Positions 17,693 to 27,744 of a DNA stretch of 64,000 nucleotides are shown piece by piece. The notes under the pieces were generated by a model. It saw only the letters and a list, made by a program, of their open reading frames with translations, had not been told where the DNA came from and did not search any database. Position 1 is the stretch's first letter, and each line of letters starts with the position of its first letter. Source of the stretch: Hyphomonas neptunium ATCC 15444 (lineage in GTDB: Bacteria; Pseudomonadota; Alphaproteobacteria; Caulobacterales; Hyphomonadaceae); the NCBI RefSeq assembly GCF_000013025.1, contig NC_008358.1, positions 2,728,001-2,792,000 of the forward strand, written 5' to 3'. The position numbers and the translations under genes were made by a program.

Positions 17693-19276
17693 CTACTTTT
17701 CCAGAAAATCTCGCAGGTCGCTGGAAAACGCTTCAGAGGTTCCGCCCAGATAAAGCATGTGACCGGAGGCATAGTCCGTAAACGTCACGCGGTCCTGCGG
17801 CAGGCCCGCCGCCGCGATGGAGGCGCGCGCATCCGCAGGCGTCGTCACGAGATCATAATAGCCTGACGCCACCATCACGCGCAGGTCCGGATTACGCCGC
17901 ATGGCCCAGGCAAGATCAGTGGCATAGCTCTGCCCCTCGGCGACGCCCTTGCGCTTCCAGTTCCATCCGAACAACAGCTCTCGCCAGCGAATGGACGCAT
18001 AGGGGCGCCCAAGCCGGACATTGAGATCATCGCGAATCATCTGCTGGAAGGAGGCAATGAAGCCGGGCACATAGCGCGTCATCGCCGGATCATCCGCCAC
18101 CGGATCACCTCCGCTATTGGCAAGCGGCAGCGTATAACGGCTGTCATACATGCCCACTTCCAGACCCCGTCCGCGCAGCGCCGCCTTCGCATAGCTGCGC
18201 TCATCAATATAGAGATCGTCTCCAATTTCACTTTCCGCCAGCCCCGTCATTCGGCTGAGGTCCTGCAACACCTGCGCGCGGGCCTGCGGTGTCAGCGTGC
18301 CGGCCAGATGCTGGCGCAATGCAGGCTCATAGCTTTCGCGCGCATACGCTTCTGCCGCCTTGTAGACCGCCGTCACCCCCTCTGCTGGCATATTCACCAG
18401 TCCGTGAAAGGCCGATGTAGCGGCGATCCCCGGCAGGGAACGCGCCTGCTTTGCTGCCAATTCGCCGGCAGGCAGATCGGCGCCGCCGGCTTGGCGCGCG
18501 TCAAGTGTCGTGCCGAGCAGCACGATGCCGTCCAGCGTAATCCCGCGCATCAGGCCGGTATAGATCGGACTGCCCATGAGCGCCCGAGGCAACACCGCCG
18601 CCCGAATGGAACCGTAGCTTTCACCCAGAATGTACTTCGGCGAATTCCACCGCCCATGTTCGCTGAGCCATAATTCGATGAACTGTGCGATCGACTCCGC
18701 GTCTTCATCCACCCCCCAGAATGTTTTCGGGTCGGTGCCCTTCAACGGCACACTGAAGCCGGTGCCAACCGGGTCAATAAACACGAGGTCTGCCACATCC
18801 AGTATGCTGTTAGGATTGTCTTCCAGTCCGAACGGCGGGACATTTGACGGGTTTACGTCTGCGTCCAGAACCACGCGGCGCGGACCAATCGCGCCCATAT
18901 GAATCCAGAGCGAGGCTGAGCCCGGCCCACCATTGAACACGAACACGACAGGGCGGCGCGCATCCTGAACATCCGTGCGCAGATAGGTGAACGAGAAGAC
19001 GCTGGCGGTCGGCTCGCCGTTCATATCGCGCAGCCAGGTATCTCCGGCAATGGCCGTATAGGAAACCGTCTCTCCATTGGCCGTAAAGCTGTGCTCCGTC
19101 ACGCTGCGATAGGGTGCTGGCTCAATCGCGACGGGCTCGGGAGCCGGCCCCTCTGCCGCCAGGGGCGCCGGCGCCTCGGAGGGTTCGGATACAGTCGATC
19201 CTGTCTGCGCGCAGGCATTCAGCGCCAGCGCGACCACGGCCGCACACGCGCCTGCCAAAAGCCTGAACCGCATCAT
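17693..19276 (-). CDS. S10 family serine carboxypeptidase-like lipoprotein (copy 2)
   Basis: 527 residues with a lipoprotein signal (VVALALNACAQ) and a Pro/Ala-rich linker. The catalytic features are FVFNGGPGSASLW, GESYGS with Ser220, VASGYYDLVTTP with the probable Asp, and ASGHMLY with the histidine near the end. It is last in a 4-bp-overlapping series (S10 copy 3, mu-crystallin-family gene, this gene) downstream of the TonB receptor. It is expected to trim peptides outside the cytoplasm before or during uptake. The gene is convergent with the PLP-enzyme gene, with a 4-bp gap. Confidence 0.91.
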   Translation of the reverse strand: MMRFRLLAGACAAVVALALNACAQTGSTVSEPSEAPAPLAAEGPAPEPVAIEPAPYRSVTEHSFTANGETVSYTAIAGDTWLRDMNGEPTASVFSFTYLRTDVQDARRPVVFVFNGGPGSASLWIHMGAIGPRRVVLDADVNPSNVPPFGLEDNPNSILDVADLVFIDPVGTGFSVPLKGTDPKTFWGVDEDAESIAQFIELWLSEHGRWNSPKYILGESYGSIRAAVLPRALMGSPIYTGLMRGITLDGIVLLGTTLDARQAGGADLPAGELAAKQARSLPGIAATSAFHGLVNMPAEGVTAVYKAAEAYARESYEPALRQHLAGTLTPQARAQVLQDLSRMTGLAESEIGDDLYIDERSYAKAALRGRGLEVGMYDSRYTLPLANSGGDPVADDPAMTRYVPGFIASFQQMIRDDLNVRLGRPYASIRWRELLFGWNWKRKGVAEGQSYATDLAWAMRRNPDLRVMVASGYYDLVTTPADARASIAAAGLPQDRVTFTDYASGHMLYLGGTSEAFSSDLRDFLEK

Positions 19277-20232
19277 CCAGAATGCCTCCCATGGATCATC
19301 TGATAAACATGATAGCCCGAGGCAATATCCTGAACGATATGCCCCAGAGATTTGTATAGTGTTATGTTATCGGGCGTCATCCGGCCGGCCACCTTGCCGA
19401 GCACAACCTCACCGATTTCGCCCAGCAGGTGAGCTTCGGTCACGGCGCCGCTCGCAATGGCATGCCGGATCTCCGATCCCTGCGCCAGAACGGATGCCCG
19501 CGAGTCTGCGAAATAGCGCGCGGCTGATACCAGCGTGTCGTCAATTTCCCGCGGGCCATCAAAACTGGAGCCTACCACATTCAGATGCGTACCGGGGCTC
19601 ACCATGGCCGCATCCAGTAGCGGGTCAGCCGCCCCGGTCACTGTACAGATCACGTCTGCACCGGCCACAGATTCGGCAACGTCAGAGTACGCCGCGCACA
19701 CGATTCCCGTTTGTTTACGGACTTTATCCGCCAGCGCGTCTGCCCGGTCTCGGCTGCGTCCCCAAATCCGGATTTCATCGAAGGGGCGCACGGCGGGCAA
19801 CGCGCAAGCATGATGCCAGGCCTGTTCTCCTGTACCGAGGATCGCCAGCGTGTGGGCGCCCTCCCGCGCCAGAACATCCGTTGCCATCGCGCTCGCGCTG
19901 GCTGTCCGGATTGCCGTGAGCATACCCGCTTCCAGCTGACAGAGTGGCGCGCCGCTGTCTGGGTCAAAAATGACCACAGCGCCCTGATGTGAAGAGGGCC
20001 CGCCTTCGGCGCGGTGGGGCATAACCGAAACCAGCTTTGAGCCAAACGGACCGCCGGGACCAAGCGTTCCGCCCATGATGCCGAACATCCGGCCGGCTTC
20101 CAGAGGCAGAATCTGGCGCAACATCTGCTGCGTTTTTCCGGCAGAAAGGCGCGCCATCGCCGTCCGCATCACTTCGATACAGCTCGTATAGCTCAGCGTC
20201 TGCCGGATTTCGTCTGCGCCGATGAAGATCAC
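19273..20232 (-). CDS. ornithine cyclodeaminase/mu-crystallin family protein, probably an imine reductase or amino-acid dehydrogenase
   Basis: 319 residues, cytoplasmic. The Rossmann motif ILGTGEQAWHH binds NAD(P), and Lys in FGSKLVSVMPH and Arg in TAIRTASASA match substrate-carboxylate ligands of the family. The segment that carries the catalytic Asp in true ornithine cyclodeaminases reads VVGSSFDGPREID here, closer to the GSN-type alanine dehydrogenase and ketimine reductase branches. I therefore doubt the cyclodeaminase label. Start and stop both overlap neighbouring S10 genes by 4 bp, so it is embedded in the peptide operon and probably processes a released amino acid or cyclic imine. Confidence 0.85.
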   Translation of the reverse strand: MIFIGADEIRQTLSYTSCIEVMRTAMARLSAGKTQQMLRQILPLEAGRMFGIMGGTLGPGGPFGSKLVSVMPHRAEGGPSSHQGAVVIFDPDSGAPLCQLEAGMLTAIRTASASAMATDVLAREGAHTLAILGTGEQAWHHACALPAVRPFDEIRIWGRSRDRADALADKVRKQTGIVCAAYSDVAESVAGADVICTVTGAADPLLDAAMVSPGTHLNVVGSSFDGPREIDDTLVSAARYFADSRASVLAQGSEIRHAIASGAVTEAHLLGEIGEVVLGKVAGRMTPDNITLYKSLGHIVQDIASGYHVYQMIHGRHSG

Positions 20233-21764
20233 TCGCCTTCGCCCATCTCAGCCCAGCCGCGAATCCAGCTGCGTATATCCTCGCCGAATGCCTGCGCAGA
20301 CCCGTCCACCGAATACGCCATGTGACCGCCGATATAATTGGCACTCCGTACACGGCTCTCCGGCCAATCGGACTGATCAATCAGATAGCTGGCCGCGCCT
20401 ACAGTTGTCATTGTATCGTGATAGCCGGTGCCAACGAAAACACGGAAATCCGGATATGCCTTGAATGCGGCATCGATCCGCTCTGCATAGGCGAAATGCC
20501 CGAAGGGGGACGCCGCGCCCCAGTCCCAGCTGTCAAATCCAGGGCCCGCGCTGAAGGTTTCCTTGTAATCGGTCAGCGAAATATCCTCAAACGTCTCACT
20601 GAAATAGGCGGCAAACAGCTTGGAATAGGCCTGTTGCAGAATGCTCGACGGATCGCTCCGGCCATCACCGATGGGGCCGGTATAGCGCCCATCGCTCCGC
20701 CCAAGGATCAAACCCTTGTCCTTGAGCAGTTCTACCCGGAACTGCTCCTTGGAAATGCGCAGGCGGCTTTCGATGTAATATGCCGCCGGGATGCCGGTAT
20801 AGCCTTCGAGTTTCGCGGCTACGTCCGCCAGCTCCTCCGGCGAAATCCGCTGCCCCTTGAACAGCGCGCCCAGATACTCAGTTTCGCCAAAAGCCTGCGC
20901 CTGCGCGATGAAGTCCTCAAAGCTACGTCCTCCTTTGTCGACTTCGCCCAAATCCCAGGCAATCGCGGCCAGCGTCGGCAGAGACGCAATATAGCTCAAA
21001 ATATTCTGTTTACGTTGGGAATACTCGACGATGTTGACCGCCTGCCCCATCAGAAACACGCCTTCCAGGTTCAGCTTGCCCGCCTCGGCAATCTGCCCGG
21101 CCGCTTCGGCCGCCCGGTGGGTGCCGTAGCTTTCCCCAAGAATGAAAGCCGGAGCGCCCTCGCGATCATGCTTCTCCAGCCAGGCTTGGGCAAACGCGAC
21201 AAATTGCGCGGCGTCTGTCTGTACAGAGAAATATTGCGACGCGTCGCCATCCCCGATCACACGGCTGAACCCTGTGGAAGCCGGATCAAAGAATACCATG
21301 TCCGCCGCGTCCAGCGGCGAATGAGGGTTTTGCACCAGAGCGTATTGTTCCAGTGGCGCATTCAGATCATCCGGCGCCGAAACCCGCTGAGGCCCAAGCG
21401 CGCCGATATGCAGCCAGAGGGAGGCTGAAATCGGCCCGCCATTGAAGACGAACAGGACGGGCCGCTCATCGGTCGCGGCTCCGGCTGCTGCCACATAGGA
21501 AATCGCAACAAGGTCTGCCGGCGGCAGCCCCCCGTCCGGCGTAACGCGGAAGGTTTCGATGGCTGCCGTATAGTCGATTTCCGCGCCGCCAAACATCCCG
21601 CGCCCTGGCACGGTCGTGTCCAGGACGGCCGCCGGTCCGGCAGAGACCGAAGCCTCTGGCAGAGAGGCATCCGCGGCTGGCGTTGCAGGCTGCGCACTGA
21701 CGCAGCCTGCAACAAGTGTTCCCGCAGTCAGACAGTAAAGAAGGCGCCTGTAGGTATTTTTCAT
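20229..21764 (-). CDS. S10 family serine carboxypeptidase-like lipoprotein (copy 3)
   Basis: 511 residues with lipobox LVAGCVS. Catalytic elements are GESYGT with Ser212, VGTGYHDTMTT with the probable Asp and YIGGHMAYS with the histidine. The oxyanion block reads FNGGPISAS instead of the usual NGGPGS, a Gly-to-Ile change that may alter substrate handling. It lies 48 bp downstream of the TonB receptor and overlaps the mu-crystallin-family gene by 4 bp, so receptor, peptidase and cytoplasmic enzyme are likely co-transcribed. Confidence 0.9.
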   Translation of the reverse strand: MKNTYRRLLYCLTAGTLVAGCVSAQPATPAADASLPEASVSAGPAAVLDTTVPGRGMFGGAEIDYTAAIETFRVTPDGGLPPADLVAISYVAAAGAATDERPVLFVFNGGPISASLWLHIGALGPQRVSAPDDLNAPLEQYALVQNPHSPLDAADMVFFDPASTGFSRVIGDGDASQYFSVQTDAAQFVAFAQAWLEKHDREGAPAFILGESYGTHRAAEAAGQIAEAGKLNLEGVFLMGQAVNIVEYSQRKQNILSYIASLPTLAAIAWDLGEVDKGGRSFEDFIAQAQAFGETEYLGALFKGQRISPEELADVAAKLEGYTGIPAAYYIESRLRISKEQFRVELLKDKGLILGRSDGRYTGPIGDGRSDPSSILQQAYSKLFAAYFSETFEDISLTDYKETFSAGPGFDSWDWGAASPFGHFAYAERIDAAFKAYPDFRVFVGTGYHDTMTTVGAASYLIDQSDWPESRVRSANYIGGHMAYSVDGSAQAFGEDIRSWIRGWAEMGEGE

Positions 21765-21812
21765 GGTGGCTGGCGCCTCCTTTTTTATGGCCTTGCGGAT
21801 GCTACCCGCACA

Positions 21813-24800
21813 TTAGAAGCGATAGTTCACACCAGCAAAGTAGCGGCGGCCGAGAATATCGCCATGCACGAAGGTCGGGTAGGATGGGCCTTCATCGAAC
21901 ATGTTGGTCACGCCCGCGCGCAGCGTCAGCCCTTCGCGAAGTTCGTAGAGCGCTGAGAGAGAGTGGACGTAGTTTGCGTCAATCTCCGGGTTGGGATCGT
22001 TCTCGATGGTCGCGTCCGGCCGTGCCAGCACGTCGTCGAGGTAATCCATCTGATAGCTCAGGCGCAGCGGGCCGGTGGAATAGGCCGCGTTGAAACGTGC
22101 CGTCCAGTCCGGGCGCTGAACAGTATTGTCCGACCGTGTGAAGCTTGTGCCCGTGACGGACGTATTGAGCTTCGCCATATGCGTAGCTTCCAGGCCGAGT
22201 GTCACGTCCCCGGTCGCGCCGCTGAAAAGGTCGTTCAGGTCGAAGCCGTAGTTCACGTAATACACTTCGCCGCGGAAGGTGATTTCACCCGCATTGAATG
22301 TCGTCGTTCGGCCGGTTGCTGTCGTGCCGGCCGGGTCAGATCCATCCGCAGCCTGAAGACGTGTGAACGCCGAACAGATAGCCGCTGGCTGAGGCGTGCT
22401 GTCATAGCAGGTCGCCATGAAATCAGCCGTGGTGAAAGCCGAGAGGCCGTCGGTCAGATCGATCTCGATCCGGTCTGCCGCAACGGTCAGGCCGGGCACA
22501 ATGAAGTTGTCCAGAACAACGCCGAAAGTGGTCGTCTCGGAAACTTCGTTCAGCAGGTCGGCATTGCCGCCGGTCAGAACACTGGTCACCGAGAAGTTCT
22601 CAGCCGGGTTCTGGAAGGTGGCAAGATCGCCATACTGCGGATTGGCGGCCCATTCGGCTTCGCAATTGGCGCGGCGTGTGGCCGGGTTTGGCCCTGCATC
22701 AATGCGGTCTGCATCGCAGGGATCAAATCCGCCATTGGCCAGAACGGTGCTCTGGGGCGCAAACAGTTGCTCCAGTGTCGGTGCCCGGAAGTTCCGGCTG
22801 CGGGTCACGCGGAAGGTCACGCCATCGGTAACTTCCCAGCGGGAGCCGAGGCTCCAAACGGACTCTTCGCCCGCAATGGAGTTGTCGACGAAACGATACG
22901 TGCCGCTTACGTCGAGCGCCTGCACGCCTGGCAATGTCAGGTCACCGCCGATGATCGGCACAAGCACCTCAGCCGAATATTCGTTCGTGTTGTATTTGCC
23001 CGAGCTTGGCTCTTCCATCGAACCGGTGCCTACCAGGCCCAGCTGATTGGCCTCAAACGGGGTGAACGAGGCTTCCTCCCGGCGGTGCTCATAGGCCAGC
23101 ACCACATCAACGGCGCCGGCAGGCAGCGTGAAGAGCTGGGTGCCGATGGTGGCGAGCAGATCGACCTGCTCGTTGTTGTACTCAAACCCGTTACGCGCCG
23201 AAACATAGCGCGAGGCAGCTTCGCTGATATTGCCCGCGCCGAAGGGGTTGAGCGGAGCACAGGAGGGGTCATCATTGGTCGTATCGGCGTCGGCGTTGAT
23301 TGCGCAGACGATACCGCCTGCCCCATCGCTGACGGCATTTACGGCGCGGTTGAAGTTGGCGAAGTTGGCATCCCAGAAGCTTTCTTCACCACTCACATCC
23401 GCGTAGCTGGCCGAAGCGCTCCAGTAGAAGTTACGCCCTGCCGCATCGAAATCGCCTTCCAGGCCGGCAAGCGCGCGCCAGGTGGTCGTCTCATTCTCCT
23501 GAACATTGTCCGGAAACAGACCATTATAGAAATTGCGCGACAGCCAGAGCGGCGCGCCCGCGCCAAAGCCCGGATTGGCCGCGCTCAGCGTGTCAATCGC
23601 CGACTGCGTCAGGAACGGATTGTTCCGCGTGAACATGATCGCGCCCAGTGACGGGCTCGTCTGGTTCAGCACCGTGCGGGCATAGCCCTGCGGCACGCTT
23701 TCGCCTGTTGTCTGCGCATAAAGCAGCTCTGTGTTGAGGCGCAGATTGTCGGAAATGTCGTAATGGCCGATCAGGTTGCCGGTGAAGCGCTCAACGCCGG
23801 TCCGAAGACCAGCCAGATCGCTATAGCGCGTACCATCGCCGCCTTCGGCAAACGGAATACCCAGAATGTTGCCGGGATTGTAGGGGATGACCGAGCCGTC
23901 CGGCGCAAATTGTGCCGGAGCGCCATTCACCGTGGTCATCAGGAAGGGCGGCGGCGCCGGCGCGTTGAAGATGACGCCATTGCCGTTGAAATTCCAGAAA
24001 TAGGCCGGGATCACTTCCTGCAGCGAGGGGATGCCGTCGTCGGGGCCGGTATCATCCGGATTGCCCTGTGTAATGCGCGAGCGATTGGATTCGGGGAAAT
24101 CACTGAAGCGCAGAACCGGTGTCGTCGAAGCTTCCAGGTTCAGCGCAACGTTGCCGCGGCCGCCCCCGAAATTCTTGCCTGCCGTGATGCGGCCCGTGAT
24201 CTGCTCGTAATTGCCAAGTTCATTGTCGCCATACTGAAGATCGAGCTCAACGCCGTCGAAATCGTCCTTCAGAATGTAGTTCACAACCCCTGCGATTGCG
24301 TCAGAGCCATAGACAGCCGCGCCGCCTGCCTGCACCACTTCGATCCGGCTGATGAGCCCGGTCGGAATGATGTTGGCGTCAACCTGCGCGTCACCGAGAC
24401 CACTGGACGTCGTCGCAAAGCGGCGGCCATTGACCAGCGTCAGGGTACGGCCGGTGCCAAGACCGAAAAGCTCCGGATATTGCTGGCCTGAGCCAGAGCT
24501 GGTGCCATCGCCAGCCGCCTGGTTCAGCTGAGGCCGCAGCGAGGTGATCTCGTTGAGCGCATCGCCGGCGCTGACCAGGCCGCGCTCTTCAAACGCCGCT
24601 TCGCCAAAGGTCACAACCGGCGCGGGCGTCGAGGCCACATCGCGGCGGATACGCGAGCCGGTAATGACAACCGTTTCCAGCGTCGCGGTCTCGTCCTCGG
24701 TTACCGGCAAGGTCGCCGCTGGCTCGTCCTGCTCCTGCGCAACGCCGAGCGGTGCAATCAGGGCTGACGCCAGGGCGGCCAGAGCGCACGTATTCAACAG

Positions 24801-24827
24801 GCTCTTCACGATCACATTCTTCTCCAT
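21813..24827 (-). CDS. TonB-dependent outer-membrane receptor
   Basis: 1004 residues. The start at 24827 follows GGAGATCAGCG and opens the signal peptide MEKNVIVKSLLNTCALAALA. The plug domain shows ETVVITGSRI near residue 50 and VYGSDAIAGVVNYIL near 170. The rest is a long beta-barrel ending RRYFAGVNYRF with a terminal Phe. Size and motifs match the large oligomer-importing receptors abundant in Caulobacterales and related groups. Co-location with three S10 peptidases and a permease points to peptide import; the ligand itself is not visible from sequence. Confidence 0.94.
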   Translation of the reverse strand: MEKNVIVKSLLNTCALAALASALIAPLGVAQEQDEPAATLPVTEDETATLETVVITGSRIRRDVASTPAPVVTFGEAAFEERGLVSAGDALNEITSLRPQLNQAAGDGTSSGSGQQYPELFGLGTGRTLTLVNGRRFATTSSGLGDAQVDANIIPTGLISRIEVVQAGGAAVYGSDAIAGVVNYILKDDFDGVELDLQYGDNELGNYEQITGRITAGKNFGGGRGNVALNLEASTTPVLRFSDFPESNRSRITQGNPDDTGPDDGIPSLQEVIPAYFWNFNGNGVIFNAPAPPPFLMTTVNGAPAQFAPDGSVIPYNPGNILGIPFAEGGDGTRYSDLAGLRTGVERFTGNLIGHYDISDNLRLNTELLYAQTTGESVPQGYARTVLNQTSPSLGAIMFTRNNPFLTQSAIDTLSAANPGFGAGAPLWLSRNFYNGLFPDNVQENETTTWRALAGLEGDFDAAGRNFYWSASASYADVSGEESFWDANFANFNRAVNAVSDGAGGIVCAINADADTTNDDPSCAPLNPFGAGNISEAASRYVSARNGFEYNNEQVDLLATIGTQLFTLPAGAVDVVLAYEHRREEASFTPFEANQLGLVGTGSMEEPSSGKYNTNEYSAEVLVPIIGGDLTLPGVQALDVSGTYRFVDNSIAGEESVWSLGSRWEVTDGVTFRVTRSRNFRAPTLEQLFAPQSTVLANGGFDPCDADRIDAGPNPATRRANCEAEWAANPQYGDLATFQNPAENFSVTSVLTGGNADLLNEVSETTTFGVVLDNFIVPGLTVAADRIEIDLTDGLSAFTTADFMATCYDSTPQPAAICSAFTRLQAADGSDPAGTTATGRTTTFNAGEITFRGEVYYVNYGFDLNDLFSGATGDVTLGLEATHMAKLNTSVTGTSFTRSDNTVQRPDWTARFNAAYSTGPLRLSYQMDYLDDVLARPDATIENDPNPEIDANYVHSLSALYELREGLTLRAGVTNMFDEGPSYPTFVHGDILGRRYFAGVNYRF

Positions 24828-25019
24828 CGCTGATCTCCGACATCGCGCCGTGCTCCCCGGCCAGTCCCCCAATGGCGCTGGCTGCTGCACGGCTGTTCGT
24901 TGGATCTCACGCTAGGAAACAGATGACGGTTTTTTTATACTATTTGCGACAGGCCCGCCCCGCCTTCGGCAACAATTATTCTCCAACGCCCGGCTGGGGA
25001 ATATTTCTGCCGGGCAGGG

Positions 25020-26342
25020 TTAAGGCGCTGTCCCGGCCCCGCGCGGACGCAGATAGAAGAGATAGTAGGCGATCCCCAGCGTGGCCCAGCCCCCCAACAG
25101 GACATAGGGGCGCCAGTCAGCCGAAATGCCCAAAAGGATAATCAGGAACCCCAGAACGATACCGGCCCCGGCCAGCGCATAAACAATGTTCGCTGGCAGG
25201 CTGAACGAAGCGGCGGCGCGCAGCTCCGGCTCCCGGCGGCAGAGACCAATCGCAGCAAGACAGGTCGCGGCATATTTCAGGATCGTCGGAATGTTCACCG
25301 CGAGGAACAGAAAAACGAGGTTCTGCGGCATAAACAGGCCGAGGCAGCAGAGACCAAAAGCGAGGAAAACGGCGTTCTGCGGAATACCCCGCGCCTCATT
25401 CGTCTTGCCCAGGAAGGATGGCAGCATCCCTGCCCGCGACATCGCATAGAGAAACCGCGTCATGATGACGAAAGTGGCATTGATCGAGCTGCCAATGGCC
25501 ACAAAAGCGCAGACCAGAATGAGCGCCCGCCCGCCCTCACCAAGCGAGACCAGCGCCGCGTCCAGCAGCGGCGCAGACGACGCGCCCAGCGCAGCGGCGC
25601 CCAGAATGCCGATCGCGATGACCGCTACCCCGAAATAGATCGCCGCCGTCAGTGCCACTGAAATGCCGATGCCCAGCGGGATATTCCGCCGCGGATTGCG
25701 CACTTCCCCGCCCACTTCCGTCGCACTCTCAATGCCCAGGAACAGGGAGATCAGCAGGGGAATGGCGGCCAGAATGCCCAGAATGCCCTTGTCCGCGAAG
25801 GGCTGGAAATTGGCTGGCTCAACATGCCCCGCCCCGCCAAACACGAATACCGCGCACGTGGCCAGCAGGATCACCAGCATCACGGCCTGGCTGCGCGCCA
25901 CAAACGAAACGCCTGCCAGATTTATCAGGAATATCGCGGCAAAAATGCCAAACATCACCAGCTTTGTGGGCAAGGCAATCAGGGACGACATGTAGGATAC
26001 CAGCACCATTGTCAGCACGATCAGCGCTGCTGTGCTGCCGGCAATCCGCATCCAGCTGATGATAAACCCCGCGAAAGGATGCACAAACCGCCGGGGCCAT
26101 TCAAATGAAGCACCCGTCGCTGGCGCCGCGGCGCCCATGAAGGAATAGATCAGCGCAAAGACAATCATCGGCACAATGGCAATCACCATCGACACCAGCA
26201 TGGCTGGCCCAGCCACGGCGGCTGCCGGCGCCAGGATCGAGAAGATCGACACCCCCACCGCCGTCCCGAGCCCCAGCGACACAACGCCGAACAGGCCGAC
26301 ATTGCGCTTCAGGCCATCGGCAGCAGGCGGGGCATCAGACAT
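25020..26342 (-). CDS. APC-family amino-acid permease
   Basis: 440 residues, about 12 transmembrane segments. The first helix contains the APC signature GVVSLGLGTAVGVSIFSI, and later parts such as FLGIESATEVGGEVRNPRRNIP match the consensus loop after TM6. The ATG at 26342 follows a GAGGAAG ribosome binding site; the longer frame upstream overlaps the aminotransferase. It should import an amino acid or small peptide product across the inner membrane by proton symport or exchange. It lies 10 bp downstream of the aminotransferase gene, forming a two-gene operon. Confidence 0.93.
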   Translation of the reverse strand: MSDAPPAADGLKRNVGLFGVVSLGLGTAVGVSIFSILAPAAAVAGPAMLVSMVIAIVPMIVFALIYSFMGAAAPATGASFEWPRRFVHPFAGFIISWMRIAGSTAALIVLTMVLVSYMSSLIALPTKLVMFGIFAAIFLINLAGVSFVARSQAVMLVILLATCAVFVFGGAGHVEPANFQPFADKGILGILAAIPLLISLFLGIESATEVGGEVRNPRRNIPLGIGISVALTAAIYFGVAVIAIGILGAAALGASSAPLLDAALVSLGEGGRALILVCAFVAIGSSINATFVIMTRFLYAMSRAGMLPSFLGKTNEARGIPQNAVFLAFGLCCLGLFMPQNLVFLFLAVNIPTILKYAATCLAAIGLCRREPELRAAASFSLPANIVYALAGAGIVLGFLIILLGISADWRPYVLLGGWATLGIAYYLFYLRPRGAGTAP

Positions 26343-26352
26343 GGTAACTTCC

Positions 26353-27522
26353 TCAGGCAATATGGCGCTTCTGGCCGCTGGCGCGATACGCCGCAAGTCC
26401 GCTGGCGAGGCGCCCAAGCCCTTCGCTCAGCCTTTCAGGCGGCAGACCATAGCCGACCCTAAGGTAGCCCGGCGCTCCGAAACATTCGCCCGGAACAACC
26501 ACAACGCCCTGCTTGGCCGAAAGCCATTGGGAAAGCGCGCGCGTGTCTTCCACACCAATGAGCTGCGGGAAACAGGTGCACCCCTGCAGGGTAACGCCTG
26601 GCGCGATCAGCCCCTGCGCTGCCATCTCGCTCAACGCCGCCGCCACAATCGGGCGCGACGCGTTCATGATGTCATTGCGCCACCGGTCAAACACATCCGC
26701 CTTCGCCAGCACCTCGGCAGAAACACAATGAGACAGGCGCGACACGTTGAAATCGGCACGCTCCGAATAATCCCTGAGCCGCCGCAGCAGGCGGCGCCCG
26801 GCGATGATCCATCCACACCGCAGCGTGCTCAATCCGAAAATCTTCGTCAGGCTGCTGAGGCGCAGAACATTGTCATGCTGCACCGGGTCAAGGCCCGGCC
26901 CGGCATTGCCAAGATAGTCGCGGTAAACCTCGTCCAGCATCAACAGAACACCGCGCTCTGCCAGCGCCCGCGCCAGAGATCCCAGCGTCTCGTCGCTTAC
27001 ATAAGCACCGCTCGGATTGTGCAGGTTCGTCAGCACCACCATCCGTGTGTCGGCGTGCAGCGCCTCCAGAATACCTTCAACCGATATGCCAAAGCCCGGC
27101 GCCTCGCGGCGGAAGAAGTCGGCCTGCACACCCACATCGCGCGCCATGTTGGCAAAGATGTCAAAGCCCGGCGCCTCGACCAGTATCCGGTCCCCCGGCG
27201 ACAGAAGCGCCGTGTAGATCATTGAAACGGCGCTGGTGGCGCCCGTCGTGCAGAGAATGGACTCTTCGGGCACACCATAGCGCGCCGCCAGGTGTTCGCC
27301 CACATCCGGATTGTTCCGCATAAAGACGCTTTTATAGGAATCCGGGAACCCGTCGCGAAATGCCGTGCGAATAATATCGCCCAACATGTCGACCGGCTCG
27401 GGCACCGAGCTTTCAAACAGAGGGATCGTGCCAGGCTCGCCCGACCGCATCAATGTCAGCATGTCCCGCACCCAATGGGCAAAGCTCAGGACATTTTCGT
27501 CGGAACTGTCAGATGCGTCCAC
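26353..27522 (-). CDS. class I/II PLP-dependent aminotransferase
   Basis: 389 residues, fold-type I. NLHNPSG, LDEVYRD and SSLTKIFGLSTLRCGW supply the conserved Asn, Asp and Schiff-base Lys, and YLRVGYG carries the carboxylate-binding Arg. No signal peptide is present, so it acts in the cytoplasm. It is probably the first catabolic step for the amino acid brought in by the APC permease encoded 10 bp downstream. The family does not fix the substrate. Confidence 0.91.
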   Translation of the reverse strand: MDASDSSDENVLSFAHWVRDMLTLMRSGEPGTIPLFESSVPEPVDMLGDIIRTAFRDGFPDSYKSVFMRNNPDVGEHLAARYGVPEESILCTTGATSAVSMIYTALLSPGDRILVEAPGFDIFANMARDVGVQADFFRREAPGFGISVEGILEALHADTRMVVLTNLHNPSGAYVSDETLGSLARALAERGVLLMLDEVYRDYLGNAGPGLDPVQHDNVLRLSSLTKIFGLSTLRCGWIIAGRRLLRRLRDYSERADFNVSRLSHCVSAEVLAKADVFDRWRNDIMNASRPIVAAALSEMAAQGLIAPGVTLQGCTCFPQLIGVEDTRALSQWLSAKQGVVVVPGECFGAPGYLRVGYGLPPERLSEGLGRLASGLAAYRASGQKRHIA

Positions 27523-27744
27523 TGTGAGATAATCCTTACCCTTTAAATCTTTTATGTTTTCAGGCCGTCACAGGCGCTTTAGGCCATCGCAGTGCAGCGC
27601 CATGCCAGCAAACTGACACCCTGAATCGAAATTGTTTATGCAAAGGCCGCGCTGGCGCCCGCCGCCAGCGCATAAATGTTCTTCCACAGCGCGTTCGCCC
27701 GCTGGAGAGCATTTTCCGGTCTGTGGCGCCTGGCGTCACGGGCT

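Noticed and set aside
19273-20232. Annotation as a genuine ornithine cyclodeaminase
   Set aside because: The region that should carry the catalytic Asp has a different context, closer to imine reductases and alanine dehydrogenases, so only the family name is kept.
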